Shown piece after piece: positions 22,599 through 33,321 of a DNA stretch of 64,000 nt (its first letter is position 1; each line of letters opens with the position of its first letter). This stretch comes from Eucalyptus grandis (Eukaryota; Streptophyta; Magnoliopsida; Myrtales; Myrtaceae). The position numbers and the translations under genes were made by a program. The notes under the pieces were generated by a model that searched no databases, was not told the origin of the DNA, and saw nothing but the letters and a program-made list of their open reading frames with translations. The DNA lies in NCBI RefSeq assembly GCF_016545825.1, contig NC_052613.1:2046001-2110000 (forward strand). Direction: 5' to 3'.

Positions 22599-25500
22599 AT
22601 GGTCTCAAGGAATTGCAGGAAAACGATGGCTACTTCTGCTGCTGCTGCTTGTAGTCCATGGCAGATCAGAGATGGGTGTCTCATGGTGGGAGATGAGGTC
22701 CTCTTGAGCAGAGTCGCTCCCAATATCACCCTCACAACGTTGAAAGATGGGGCTGCTTTTGTTGGAGCAACTTCGAGGAGCTCAAGCAGCCGCCACGTCT
22801 TCAACATTGGAGTTCTCAGGTGGGGTATCTTCTTTTTCCACTATTCTTTATGGTCATTGTATGATGAAATAGATTATTAAGGATATCTTGGGACGCAATG
22901 AAGCGAGTCAATTACTTCTCGCTAGTTCTCGTTAGTTCACTGCTTCACTTTGCATAGCATTGATCGTGTTGTGTGTTACTATAAGTAATGAAATCTCCAA
23001 ATGATTGTTGGTGATACTTAAGCCTCTGTAACAGTTTTAAGCTTAATTGCAGGGGATACAGGTTCCTGAGTCTCTTCAGGTTCAAGCTCTGGTGGATGAT
23101 CCCAACTTTTGGAGATGCTGCCAGCAAAGTACCTGTGGACACTCAAATGCTTCTCTTGGAGGCGAGAGAAGCCTCTGCCCCAGCCAGTGGGACAAACATC
23201 ACAGGGGACGAGGATGCCGACGAAATCTTCTATGTTTTAATTTTGCCCGTGTTGGATGGACCATTCAGGACTAGTCTGCAGGGAACAGATGTCGATACAC
23301 TTCAGTTTTGTGCTGAGAGTGGTTTGTTCGAGCTCAAAGCAACCACCATTTTTTTTGTACTGTCATCAATGTTATTCTGTTCTGCAGCACGATTATAATT
23401 ATGTCTGTATTAGGGGATCCGAATGTCCAGACTTCCAAATTTTCAGAAGCTGTATTGATTAACACGGATACCAACCCATTTGATCTAATCAAGAAATCTA
23501 TCAGGTTTGTCACCGAATTTCAGCGTAGATCTTGATTTGGGAACCTCCGAAAATGATCTATTTCTGAAGGGTCTTGTGACGAGCTTTTTCCTCCAGGATA
23601 TTGGAGAAGCATAAAGGTACCTTCAGCTGCATAGAACACAAGAAGGTACAAAATCAGACATCTTTCGTCTGAAAGATTGCAAGTTTTTTTCATTTTCATA
23701 ATCTTGTATGCAACTTATAAACATTTAGTGAAGAATTTCGTTGGATCTTCATCCATAGCTCCCCGCGCAAATAGACTTGTTTGGATGGAGCACTTGGGAT
23801 GCCTTCTACAACGCAGTCAACTGCATCGGAATTGAAGAGGGTCTCAAAAGGTATTTTATGAATGTATTTTTATTGGTTATAAAGCAGGTGCTTATTCGGT
23901 CTAATTTTTCCTTTTGGAGTAGTCTGTTGAAAGGAGGATTCCCGCCTAAATGGTTGATCATAGATGATGGTTGGCAAAACATTTTACATGACACTACGGA
24001 CAACCATAAACTAGCCGATGTGGAAGGATTAAAGTGAGTCTTCTCTTCATCAAATTTAGTCATCTGCAGATATAGCAGGGATATTGTAGCATCAATTTGT
24101 TTTATCAGCTAGTAGGCTCTCACATGTTGCTTTGCAGATATGTGTCGAGACAAGTGAATTTCGATGCCAATCCAAAGTTCAAGGGTTCTGGACAGGGAAA
24201 GCCAATCGAACTCCAGGAGTTTTGCAAAAGCATCAAGGAAAAATATGGGGTGAAGTGAGATTCTCCATTTAATTATGATCATTGTTGATATAATTATGAC
24301 CCATACGTTGAAAACCCACACCCCCCCTTGTTGTTTTCAAGATTGGTAATATAATTGTGAAAAGAAAATGCAGATATGTCTATGCCTGGCATACGGTGCT
24401 AGGTTACTGGGGAGGGGTAAGTCCAACGTCAGAGGGGATGAAAAAATACATGGCCAAGATAATTTATCCAGTTCAGTCACCCGGTAACTTGAGCCATGTT
24501 GTTTGTGGCACCATCCTGTGTGTAGAGGATGAGGGGGTTGCATTCATTGAGCCCTTGAGAATTCGTGACTTTTATGAAGATTTCCACCGCTACCTCGCAA
24601 GTTGTGGTGTCAATGGAGTGAAGGTAGATGATCAGAATCTATTAGAACTTCTTGGTTCTGGTTATGGAGGTCGTGTTGCCTTGACCAGAGAATTCTTAAG
24701 AGCTCTTGAGGAATCAGTGGTCAATAATTTCAAGGATATCAACTTGATCAGCTCTATGTGCATGAGTACAGATTACTTATACAGGTTTGTCTTCTCTTTA
24801 TGAGAAGCAACATGTAGCAGACAACATGAGTTAAAATGACTCCTATCTTGTACAGTGCAAAGAAGGTTGCTGTTGCTAGAGTATCTGAGGATTTCATGCC
24901 AACAGAGCCAACATTTCAGACGATGCACATTGCTGGTGTTGCCTACACATGTCTTCTAGCAGGAGAAATAATTGTGCCAGATTGGGACATGTTTCATGTG
25001 AGATGGCTTCTGCTCGTAACATTGAAATATCCCCAGCATTTGACATATAAGTTTTGCTTTTGCATTAGTGACATTCAAGAGCAAGTTTGAATCATACTAG
25101 TGCTTATCTAAGCTGACTTTCTGCATTCATCTCAGAGCAATCACTACACAGCCAAATTCCATGCTGCGGCAAGAGCAATAGGTGGATGCGCAGTATATTT
25201 CAGGTGGCTATTGAACATCCATGTCAATGATATTCTTCATAAATATATTTTGCCTGAAAAGAAGGTCATACCTTTCTTTCTTGAAACTGGTAATACAGTG
25301 ACAAGCCAGGTGAACATGGCTTTGATGTCATCAAGAGATTAGTACTGCCTGATGGATCTATCTTAAGAGCGAGATATGCTGGTCGACCTACCCGAGATTG
25401 CTTATTCAGTGACCCCATAACAGATGGGAAGAGGTGAAAATCATCCAGAAAAATAAACAATTTTTTTGATTTATTCCATTTTGAAATTGACTATTCACCA

Positions 25501-26344
25501 TCTATTAAATACCTTGAATTGGGCGATTGCAGTTTGATGAAGATATGGAACTTGAACAAAATAACGGGTGTCCTGGGTGTTTTCAACTGCCAAAGAGGTG
25601 GAATTTGGCCACCTATAAGAGGTGCTCCATACAATCCACCTTCAGAATCTGAACCCTTCATCATATCGGGCATTGTTAGTCCTAGAGATGTCGAATTTCT
25701 TGGCGAGGTTGCAGGAGAAGACTGGCTTGGAGACTGCGCAGTCTACTCATATACTTCAGGTTCCACTTATAAGTTGAGCTTCAGATACAGTTAGATAAGT
25801 TTATTTTCCCATGAATTAGTTTTCTGACAGTCTGCTATATTGTATTGTAGGGGAACTGTCAAGAATGCCAAAGAAAGGAAGACTTGAAGTGACTTTAGGA
25901 TTTCTAGGATTTGAAGTATTTACGGTGTCTCCTATAAGGGTCGGTGATTCTTGCAGGGCTTCCCTTAAAAGCAAAATCTTTTGCATATTCACATGAGATC
26001 TTTATCATAGGAGTAGGGATAATTCAGCCTAAGTTATGTGATATTCATTTTCTGCAAAACAGGTATTTGATGAGAAATATCAATTCGCTCCACTCGGGTT
26101 ACTGGACATGTACAACTCTGGGGGAGCAGTTGAAGTAATGAACAGCTCCCTCGACTCCTCTGGACGTAAGATCGAGATTCAGGCGCGAGGGTGCGGACGG
26201 TTCGGTGCCTACTCCAATTCGAAACCGAGGTCTTGTAGCATCAGTGGGAAGGAAGAAGATCTCGGGTACGATGCCGAGAACGGGATGCTAACCATAACTC
26301 TTCCACAGGAATGCACCTTGAGAACCGTGGCTTTTGTGTATTAG
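22599..26344 (+). CDS. SIP-type raffinose synthase family protein (GH36; galactinol-sucrose galactosyltransferase / alkaline alpha-galactosidase)
   Basis: Fourteen exons: 22599-22819, 23053-23321, 23414-23504, 23597-23645, 23759-23850, 23920-24033, 24138-24254, 24374-24784, 24856-24997, 25136-25203, 25299-25433, 25533-25759, 25851-25939 and 26063-26344. All are GT-AG in continuous phase, giving 768 aa. Family words in order: [77 protein letters not shown] (the KVD Asp corresponds to the expected nucleophile region), [65 protein letters not shown]. It groups with the seed-imbibition (SIP/RFS1-2-6) type rather than the longer true raffinose synthases, judging by length and the WWMIP segment. 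Its role is galactosyl transfer or alpha-galactosidase activity in raffinose-family oligosaccharide metabolism, probably cytosolic. Oddities: KVDDQN where I expect KVDVQN, and CMSTD where I expect a SHNTD-like motif. Exact specificity is uncertain. Confidence 0.93.
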
Positions 26345-26784
26345 TCAGCTTTTGCAAATGTGTGGTTTAAGACAATGCAGAACATGTTTTATCATGAATC
26401 TGTTGCAATGTGAATGAAAATGGCTGGCTTGGAAGTTTTGGAGAAATTAGTATCAGAAAAGATGAAATCTGCCCATACAAAATTATACGGTGGAAAGATA
26501 CACATCTAAAACGAGCTCAAATCATGATCGGATTGATTTGCATCTTCAATTTTGAAGTTTTACAACAGTCGTATGACTTATCATCTCAGCTTACAACAGC
26601 CCATCAAAGAGCCAAAGAACGTTTCTTGAGATTTTTCGTTTTTCAATCGGGGAAGGAAAGAATGCAAGGGGACATCATGAGTATATTGATTGTGTCTAGT
26701 TTGTATTGAAGGCTCGAAGCTGCAATCAGAAAAGCAAAACTTAAAGGGGCTTCCTCAGGATCAGCATAAGCCTCCAATTGACTA
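26345..26784. other. Intergenic region between convergent genes
   Basis: Holds the 3' UTR of the raffinose-synthase-family gene and the probable 3' UTR of the minus-strand membrane-protein gene. Nothing else recognised. Confidence 0.4.
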
Positions 26785-27174
26785 TCACCGAGCTATGATG
26801 AGTAGGCAGCTGAGGAAGGTTGCACAAACCAAAGCAACAAGTCCCTTCCCCCGGAAAGCAACCTCAACAACGTACATGGCGACGTCGGTGGTGATCTTCC
26901 TTCCTCGGAGAGCAAGGAACCGGCGACGCTTCCCTGAGAAGGCGAGCAGCACTAGGACGGTGATCCACATCATCAGCGTGGCCCGAGCTGCAACGACCAG
27001 CAACATGGCTGTTAACAAGACCCCTGCAACCGGGAGGATGGAGGCGCACAGGGCTAACCAGCCGGTGTTGATGGAGATGGAGTACAAGAGAGCGTGGAAG
27101 AATATGAAGAACGAGAAGAGCAACGTTGTCCTTGTCATCCTCGTCTCGTGGAAGTCGATGTTCATCGAGTTCAT
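26785..27174 (-). CDS. Small multi-pass membrane protein of unknown function
   Basis: Intronless, 129 aa from the ATG at 27174. A hydrophilic N terminus (MNSMNIDFHETRMTRT) precedes hydrophobic segments at about residues 17-35, 41-64 and 67-80. A basic loop (SGKRRRFLALRGRKITTD) follows, then a last hydrophobic stretch near residues 110-128. The predicted protein is thus a small integral membrane protein with three or four spans. I do not recognise a named family. The opposite strand is also open here, but its product is Arg/Thr-rich and looks like a shadow. Upstream (27200-27245) is a GGC/GGA purine-rich tract, probably 5' UTR. Confidence 0.7.
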   Translation of the reverse strand: MNSMNIDFHETRMTRTTLLFSFFIFFHALLYSISINTGWLALCASILPVAGVLLTAMLLVVAARATLMMWITVLVLLAFSGKRRRFLALRGRKITTDVAMYVVEVAFRGKGLVALVCATFLSCLLIIAR

Positions 27175-27245
27175 GTTGAAATGGATGTGACAGCGGTGGT
27201 TGCAGTGGCGGTGGCGGCGGAGGAGGAGGAGGAGGAGGAGGCTCC

Positions 27246-28312
27246 GTGCGGTGTTTATGATTTGTAAAGGAAGAGATTAAGGATTGCCATTGAGTTTTGA
27301 TTAAGTCTTGAGACATGATTGAGGTGAGTGGGAAGGAATGCGGAGACATGTGCGCACATGGGGAGGTTGGCGACCAGCTTCTTTTCTCTTTTATAAAATG
27401 CCTCTCGCCTTCCATCCTTCCATGGCAGATGCGTGAGTCCTTCACTGTAAAGTTTCCTTTTTCGTCCATATTCAACGTTCCCTTTCCCTCTCGTGTTACG
27501 GCCTTCCTCTGCTCGCGACGGTCAGGCGGGCGACTTAGGTCTCGTGCTTTACTTCACCTCGAGAAGCATAAGGCACGGGACGAGATCGGGCCGGGGAGGT
27601 CAACTTCGACATGTGCTAAACTTACTCTAAACCTCAGCAGCAGGTCGGCGGTGCAAAAAGGGTACGCAAGATTATCGTATGAAGAAGAGGGTTTTAGCCT
27701 AGAACCTCGCCGACATTTCACGACTCGGAATATATTTTCAACAACCGACAGGGCCAGACCTTATGAATCACTCCACAGCATTTCCCGCTAGGGATAAGCT
27801 TGTAAATGAGGTCATAACATTTCGTATGAATTACTTTTTTTTTTTTAATATAAACATCGATCGGTTTCACCGACCACCATCGCTTGTGTTCCTTAAGAAA
27901 ATCAGGAACAATCTGAAATACAAAATCGAGAAACCCCAAAAAACAGTAGAGGTCATCAGCCATCAGTGAAAATTTCATTACAAAAGACTCACTCTTATGT
28001 GAAAAAAAAAGACAAAAAACAAAAAAAACAAAAAGAAAAGTATCAGAACTAAAGCAGCCTGAAACTTCCTGGCGACTTCGATTTACATCAATGAAACAAG
28101 AACATGCAAATCGAATCATGCAGCGGCTGTTTGCGACCATTTGTTTTCTGCATAACCCAAGGAAAGCAAAACTTCTGACCTTTATCCATTTCTAAAGCTT
28201 AGAGTTATTAGAATGATCTGCAGCTTACATCTGACCATTTCACTCTTTCATCAGATGTCAATGCCATCACAAGAAGGCGCACAACTCAAGAGGAATTTTT
28301 CAATCCCCCTAA
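27246..28312. other. Intergenic region upstream of the small membrane-protein gene and downstream of PIRL
   Basis: Contains the presumed promoter of the 129-aa gene and the 3' UTR of the LRR gene. Frames at 27315-27791 (plus) and 27718-28140 (minus) show no domain and are not supported. Poly-T and poly-A rich stretches occur at about 27835 and 28000-28040. Confidence 0.4.
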
Positions 28313-31300
28313 TCATAGTTGCTGATCAAGATAGGGGTCCCTTGGAGTCCTGGGGGAGCTCAGATATCCAGAAACGCCCCCCGAAACACCCGAGACAAAG
28401 TTATTCATCCAAGAGGTGCTGCGTGTCAACCAACCAGTTTGTGCCGGTTCTTTCACTTCAAGCATGCTCCTCCTCTCTTCCTCCATCAGTATGTCAAGCC
28501 ATCTCTTAGCCATGAATACCTTCACAGCTTCGATCCCCTGTTTGACAACTTCCACCGGGGGTATTACTAGGGGATTCTCTTCCAGATTAAGCTTGGCCAA
28601 GTTGTCAAGCCGACCAAAGGTGTCCGGAAGAGCATGAATCTGGTTGTTGCTTAGATCAAGCTCCTTGAGGTTTATCAAGTCCCCAAACGTGTCAGGAAGT
28701 TCTGTCAGGTCACTAAAATTACTGCTCAGATTAAGATACTCAAGGTTTGTCAGTTTCCCAATAGCAGCTGGCAGTCCACGAAGCTCGTTGAAGTGAGCAT
28801 CCAAATGCCGCAAAGAGTACATTTCACAGACAGAAGTTGGTAACGAACGGATCTTGTTATATTGGATAGAAAGCCTCTGTAGATTGGGCAACTCATAACC
28901 AATGTTGGTCGGCAAGTAAGTGAGATTGTTGAAACTCACATCCAGCTCAACAAATGATCTAAGGCAGGCAAGACAAAAATCAAATATTATGGCCGATACA
29001 ATCGAAAACAATGTCAAGTTTCATGCTGAAAGTTGACATTACCTGCAGTGACAGATACTGTCTGGTAAGGAAGTGAGTTTGTTGCTTGATACGTTGAGAA
29101 TTTTAAGCTTCTGCAGCAGTCCAATTGAGTCTGGCAGAGACTCCAAGAGATTTGAGGAAGCATTAAGCTCCTCCAGATTTGCTAACCCAGCTATGGAGTC
29201 AGGAATGGTCTGCAGGCAATCAAGAAGTCAGAAATATCATCTAGAAAAAACAAAAACCTAACACACTAAATGCACAATATTCAAAAGCTCATCTTTCTAG
29301 AATTTTCTTCCTTCCAAGCAGGAATTCCAGAGCTGTAGTTAATGTCTTAGCATTGCTTGGTCATAAGAGATGTGTTACACCCAACATGTTCTCATGGATG
29401 CATTATGCAATCACAAATTGATGGTCTCTGTGTGTGGAGACCGTGGAATTCCTCTTTAAGTAGCAAAAGAATTGGGAATATTATGATATGGTAAAAAAAG
29501 ACGGTTCCTCTACTTATTAAGGCAAAAGCAAGCATACAAAGGAGGAAGGTAGAAAGATGTACCTAGATGTGCCTAGTGCAAATTACAAGCATTAAGGTGG
29601 ATTTTATGGCTACAACAGAATACATGAAGTCATCAATTGCTATTGAACATTCTTGCTAGAACCTCAATAATTTGGAACAATCTTCTGCAGCTCACTCTTG
29701 CCTTGAGCAGTTAAGGGGCCAATGACTCAATGCATGTCGAATTCTCAGTTCATAACTAGGCCTTATCTTTGCAAGTGAATAAAAACAACATGCACCAAAT
29801 ATCATAGGATAAAGACCGAAGAGGCATAACAAAATAGGATGTCTTCATTGGTCAGCCATCCATTCAATAAGGCAATTCTGGCATACAATTCACATAATAT
29901 CTGATTCAGGTAAGAAAGTACCAATCAGCTGATCTACAAGGATCTTACCCCCGGTAAACAAAATCTATGCACGATTCATAAAAACAAAAACCAATATTGG
30001 CTTTAACCACAGTAACCACCAAAGAAGTACTCCACTATCAACACAAGCAGTTGGCTATTGATTCATTATTAGATTAGATATCCAATGATATTCAATAGGA
30101 CAAAGCAGCAAGCAAACCCTGCTATGCAGACAACAGATTTTACAAATTAACATCTAACAAATTCATTCTGGCTACATTACTTCCCTCTAAACTCCCAAGT
30201 CCCAAACAGTCTTTCAAGAAACTTTTATCGAGAGAGAAATGATACTACTTGTATGCCAGAATTCAATCTCAAATTTGCATACAATGGTGCCTAAACAGGA
30301 ATAGTAACTTCCCAAAGACATAGAATAGACTCAATCCACAGTTTCCACTAGAGAAACATGCGGGATGTCCTTTCGAGTGGAATCAGCAGAGGGTGTAAGG
30401 ATGAGTAAAGGCCACATCTTTAATTTAGCACACAGCAACCATGGTAAGTACAAAGCCAATGAATCAGAATCACCCGTTCACTGTACGAACCTCGAGCTGA
30501 TTATTTGACAAATTGAGCACGACCAATCCAACAATCTGCCCGAACGCCTCCGGCAAGATCCGCAACCTCCTCCCCGACAAATCAACCCGGTCCAAGCCCC
30601 CGTTCCCGTTCCCCGTCCCCTCCTGCAATATCCCCACCACCTCTTCGTTCACCTCCTCCCCGACGCCCACGTCGCACTTCCCGTCGTCCTCCCCGGCGAC
30701 GACGGAGGAGGAATCGTACATCCTGACCAGCCTCTCCTCCGCCTCCCTCAGCATCCTCGCGTACGCCTCGTGCATCTCGTCGAGCGAGATCACCGCCCGG
30801 TACGCGCGCTTCTCCCTCTCCGCGGCCTCGCGGCACTCCCGCTCCTTCTCCGCGAGGAGCGCCCGCCACTCGAGCCGCTCCACCTCGGGCGGCCGCTGGG
30901 AGAGCACGATCTCCTCGAGCTTCTTCGACAGGGTGGCCTCGACGCCGGCCAGCTTGGCCCGGGCATTGTCGACGACCTCGTGGTCGGGGCGTTCGCCCAG
31001 GGTCCGGAGCACGGATCGGGTCTGGGCGACGTCGGTGACGGCGTTGGCCATGGAGGCCAGGAGCTTGGGGTGGGCGAGGTGGGGCATCTGGTCGGTGATC
31101 TGGGGCGGCCGCGATGGCGACGAGGAGGAGGACGCGGACCACGAGGGATCGGGGGCGGCGGCGGGGAGCGGGAGGGGCTGCTCGATGTCGATGGCGGAGA
31201 AGGCGGCGTCGGAGGGGCCGGCGGAGGCGGCGGGGGAAGGAGGGGTGAAGCGGGGGCCCATGGAGGGGAGGCGGGCCATGACGTAGGAGAGGACCGGGTG

Positions 31301-31321
31301 GGTCTTCGGGTTCGGGTCCAT
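28313..31321 (-). CDS. PIRL9: Plant intracellular Ras-group-related LRR protein (PIRL1/PIRL9-like)
   Basis: Three exons: 30491-31321, 29043-29209 and 28313-28958, GT-AG and in phase, giving 547 aa. The N terminus [20 protein letters not shown] is diagnostic for the PIRL1/PIRL9 branch. A Pro/Ser-rich region and a charged helical, likely coiled-coil segment follow (about residues 90-215: [33 protein letters not shown]). Then comes a block of about ten leucine-rich repeats of the SHOC2/Ras-group type, from [16 protein letters not shown] to [12 protein letters not shown]. The C-terminal tail ends [17 protein letters not shown]. It is cytosolic with no signal peptide, kinase or NB-ARC domain. In Arabidopsis PIRL1 and PIRL9 act redundantly in pollen development. 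PIRL1 and PIRL9 cannot be separated by eye. The intron between exons 1 and 2 is unusually long (about 1.3 kb). Confidence 0.94.
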
Positions 31322-31683
31322 CGCCAGAGGCGGGTCGAGCTCAAGCGGGATAAGGGTTTCGGGCGGCGGCGGCGGCGGCGTGCGGCGAACTGGCGGAGGT
31401 GCGAGAGCGGCTGGCTATGGAGGAAGATGAAGAGATAGAGAGAGAGAGAGAGAGGGTTTAAAGTACGAGAAGTTAGAAGAAGGCGTGGATAGCCGAAAAG
31501 GGCGTTACCGGATTTCTAAACAGACGACTTTACCATATGCGAAGCGCCACGTCAGCGTCACGTCAGCATTTTGAAGGCTACCCTCCTTCTTGAGTTCCAA
31601 AAGTTGAGGTCAATTAATCACGACCAAATTGCGATTCTTTGATCTTTGTTACTTCCTCATTATAAACCTCCTTAATTTCCTTC

Positions 31684-31714
<31 letters not shown>

Positions 31715-31840
31715 TGCGCAGCGATTTCAAATGAAAATTCGAAGGGGAGTGAACTTTCTCAAACAAAGGATGGTCGGGCCAACTTTTTGGCTGACCTATT
31801 TTGATAAATAAAGCAAGGGCAATATTGTCTAGAATTTGCG
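31322..31840. other. PIRL 5' UTR/promoter
   Basis: Upstream of the PIRL start codon lie a GGC repeat (about 31362-31382) and a GA microsatellite (about 31433-31454), both likely in the 5' UTR. A long T run occurs at about 31689-31715. No coding support. Confidence 0.5.
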
Positions 31841-32130
31841 ACTCGATAAGAAAACGGATTTAAAATCATGAAAATCGGGAAATCCTAATAAAATTTTAAT
31901 CAAGGTTCTGCATAAAATTATTTATCTTCTTATATGGCTCCATGAATGATTAAATATGAATTTCACTTTATCTTCATAAATTTATGATCCGATGAGAAAA
32001 TGAATTTACAATCATAAAAATCGAAAATTCTGAGTAGAATTTTATTAGGGTTCTTCCTAAATTTCCTTATCTTCCTATATGATTCAATGTATGGCTGTAT
32101 GTGGATTTCACTTTCAATTCCATGTTAATA
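31841..32130. repeat. Diverged tandem duplication of about 145 bp
   Basis: Copy 1 runs from about 31841 and copy 2 from about 31988. Shared words include CGATRAGAAAA, ATCATRAAAATCG, GGTTCT and TTTATCTTC/CTTATCTTC, each ending near 'gatttcactttc'. It is AT-rich and non-coding. Confidence 0.7.
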
Positions 32131-33321
32131 TCTCTTGCGCTTTGAACTTATTTGCTTACAATCTCTTTGTCATAAACTCGTGTGGGACTCTCCTTCCATA
32201 CATGCCATATTATGGTATCTCCAATCTATTCTCCAACAGGGATGGGCCACCTCTGCTTTTGAGAAAAACGAATGTCCTTGAACTTCTGACAATGGCCGAT
32301 GGTTTTTACCGTTTATGTAATGCCGGACGAGAACATGCTGTTCATCAATCGTCAAGTGAAGCGAAGGATTGGCTAACTGGGATTCCTCATGGTCCCACTC
32401 TGAGAAGAAGGCCACAAAACGTCACTTCCCTTCCCCTTTCCCCCAGCCAATCTCTCAGCTGATGGTGGTTTCTGATCTTGAAGAAGATGGACCCCTTTGG
32501 CAATGGAGGGATCTCTCTTCCCTGTCCGAAGTTGACAGATTCCTGTCCTTGCTTTTTCTATTATTGGGTAGAGATCATGGCCGCCAAGTTGCTACCAAGA
32601 TAAGATGAGTGATAAGGCGCCCGTGGGTACGAGGAGCACGACATGCTTATCTTATCACGCCAACCCTTGTCTCGGTCAAACCCCAGAGGACATCTCATCA
32701 CGCGACGTTCGTGGTCTTTGGAAGCTTGTGTACCTAGTCGCCGTTATCCTATGTGCGCCACGCTCTTAAGGCTGGCACGCACACGGAATTTCCGGAACAT
32801 GGTACAAAATGATTCGGATCTTTCCGCTCCTCTTGATTTGGATCGAATGGAACTGTTCAATTCATCAAATGGACGCGTTGAACGAACCAGACAGACGCTT
32901 GCAAGTCGACGGTACAACGGGGACCGCAGCCTAGGAAAATAGTCCTACTCATCGAGACAAAACTGAAACGGCCAGTGCAACATTCGAATGCATTCAATGT
33001 GAGTATAGGATCAGACTGCAGAGCGAAACGACAATCACCATAAACGCCTCCTGGTAAATGGTGAAGAACAGACATATCGCAACATGCCGAGTTAGAGCAT
33101 GATGCAGTCAGCAGTTTCGGTTCATTCTGTCACACTTAACAGCCAATCACTGAGGAAAAAAAAAATTGTCTTCCTATTCAATCAACAAAGAAGAAACAGG
33201 ACTACAACAACACGTGTGATATCTCTCATTGACTTGTTGATACAGTGATAATTTTCATTGACTTGTTGATACAGTGATAATTTTAAGAGTCGGGGTACCT
33301 GAGACTTAAGAAGACGTGTCG
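32131..33321. other. Gene-free spacer downstream of the C2/GRAM gene
   Basis: No supported gene. Frames at 32079-32462 (plus) and 32170-32415 (minus) overlap each other and carry no recognisable domain. A 29-bp unit beginning TCATTGACTTGTTGATACAG is tandemly duplicated at 33226-33283, probably in the 3' UTR of the C2/GRAM gene. Confidence 0.45.

Noticed and set aside
27315..28140. Frames of 140-158 aa on both strands
   Set aside because: No domain, overlapping one another, partly in UTR sequence.
30513..31438. Long plus-strand frames and a second minus frame at the PIRL exon 1
   Set aside because: GC-rich shadows of PIRL exon 1, whose [15 protein letters not shown] start and LRRs are unmistakable.
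32079..32462. 127-aa plus-strand frame and its 81-aa antisense
   Set aside because: Neither strand gives a recognisable protein or splice context.
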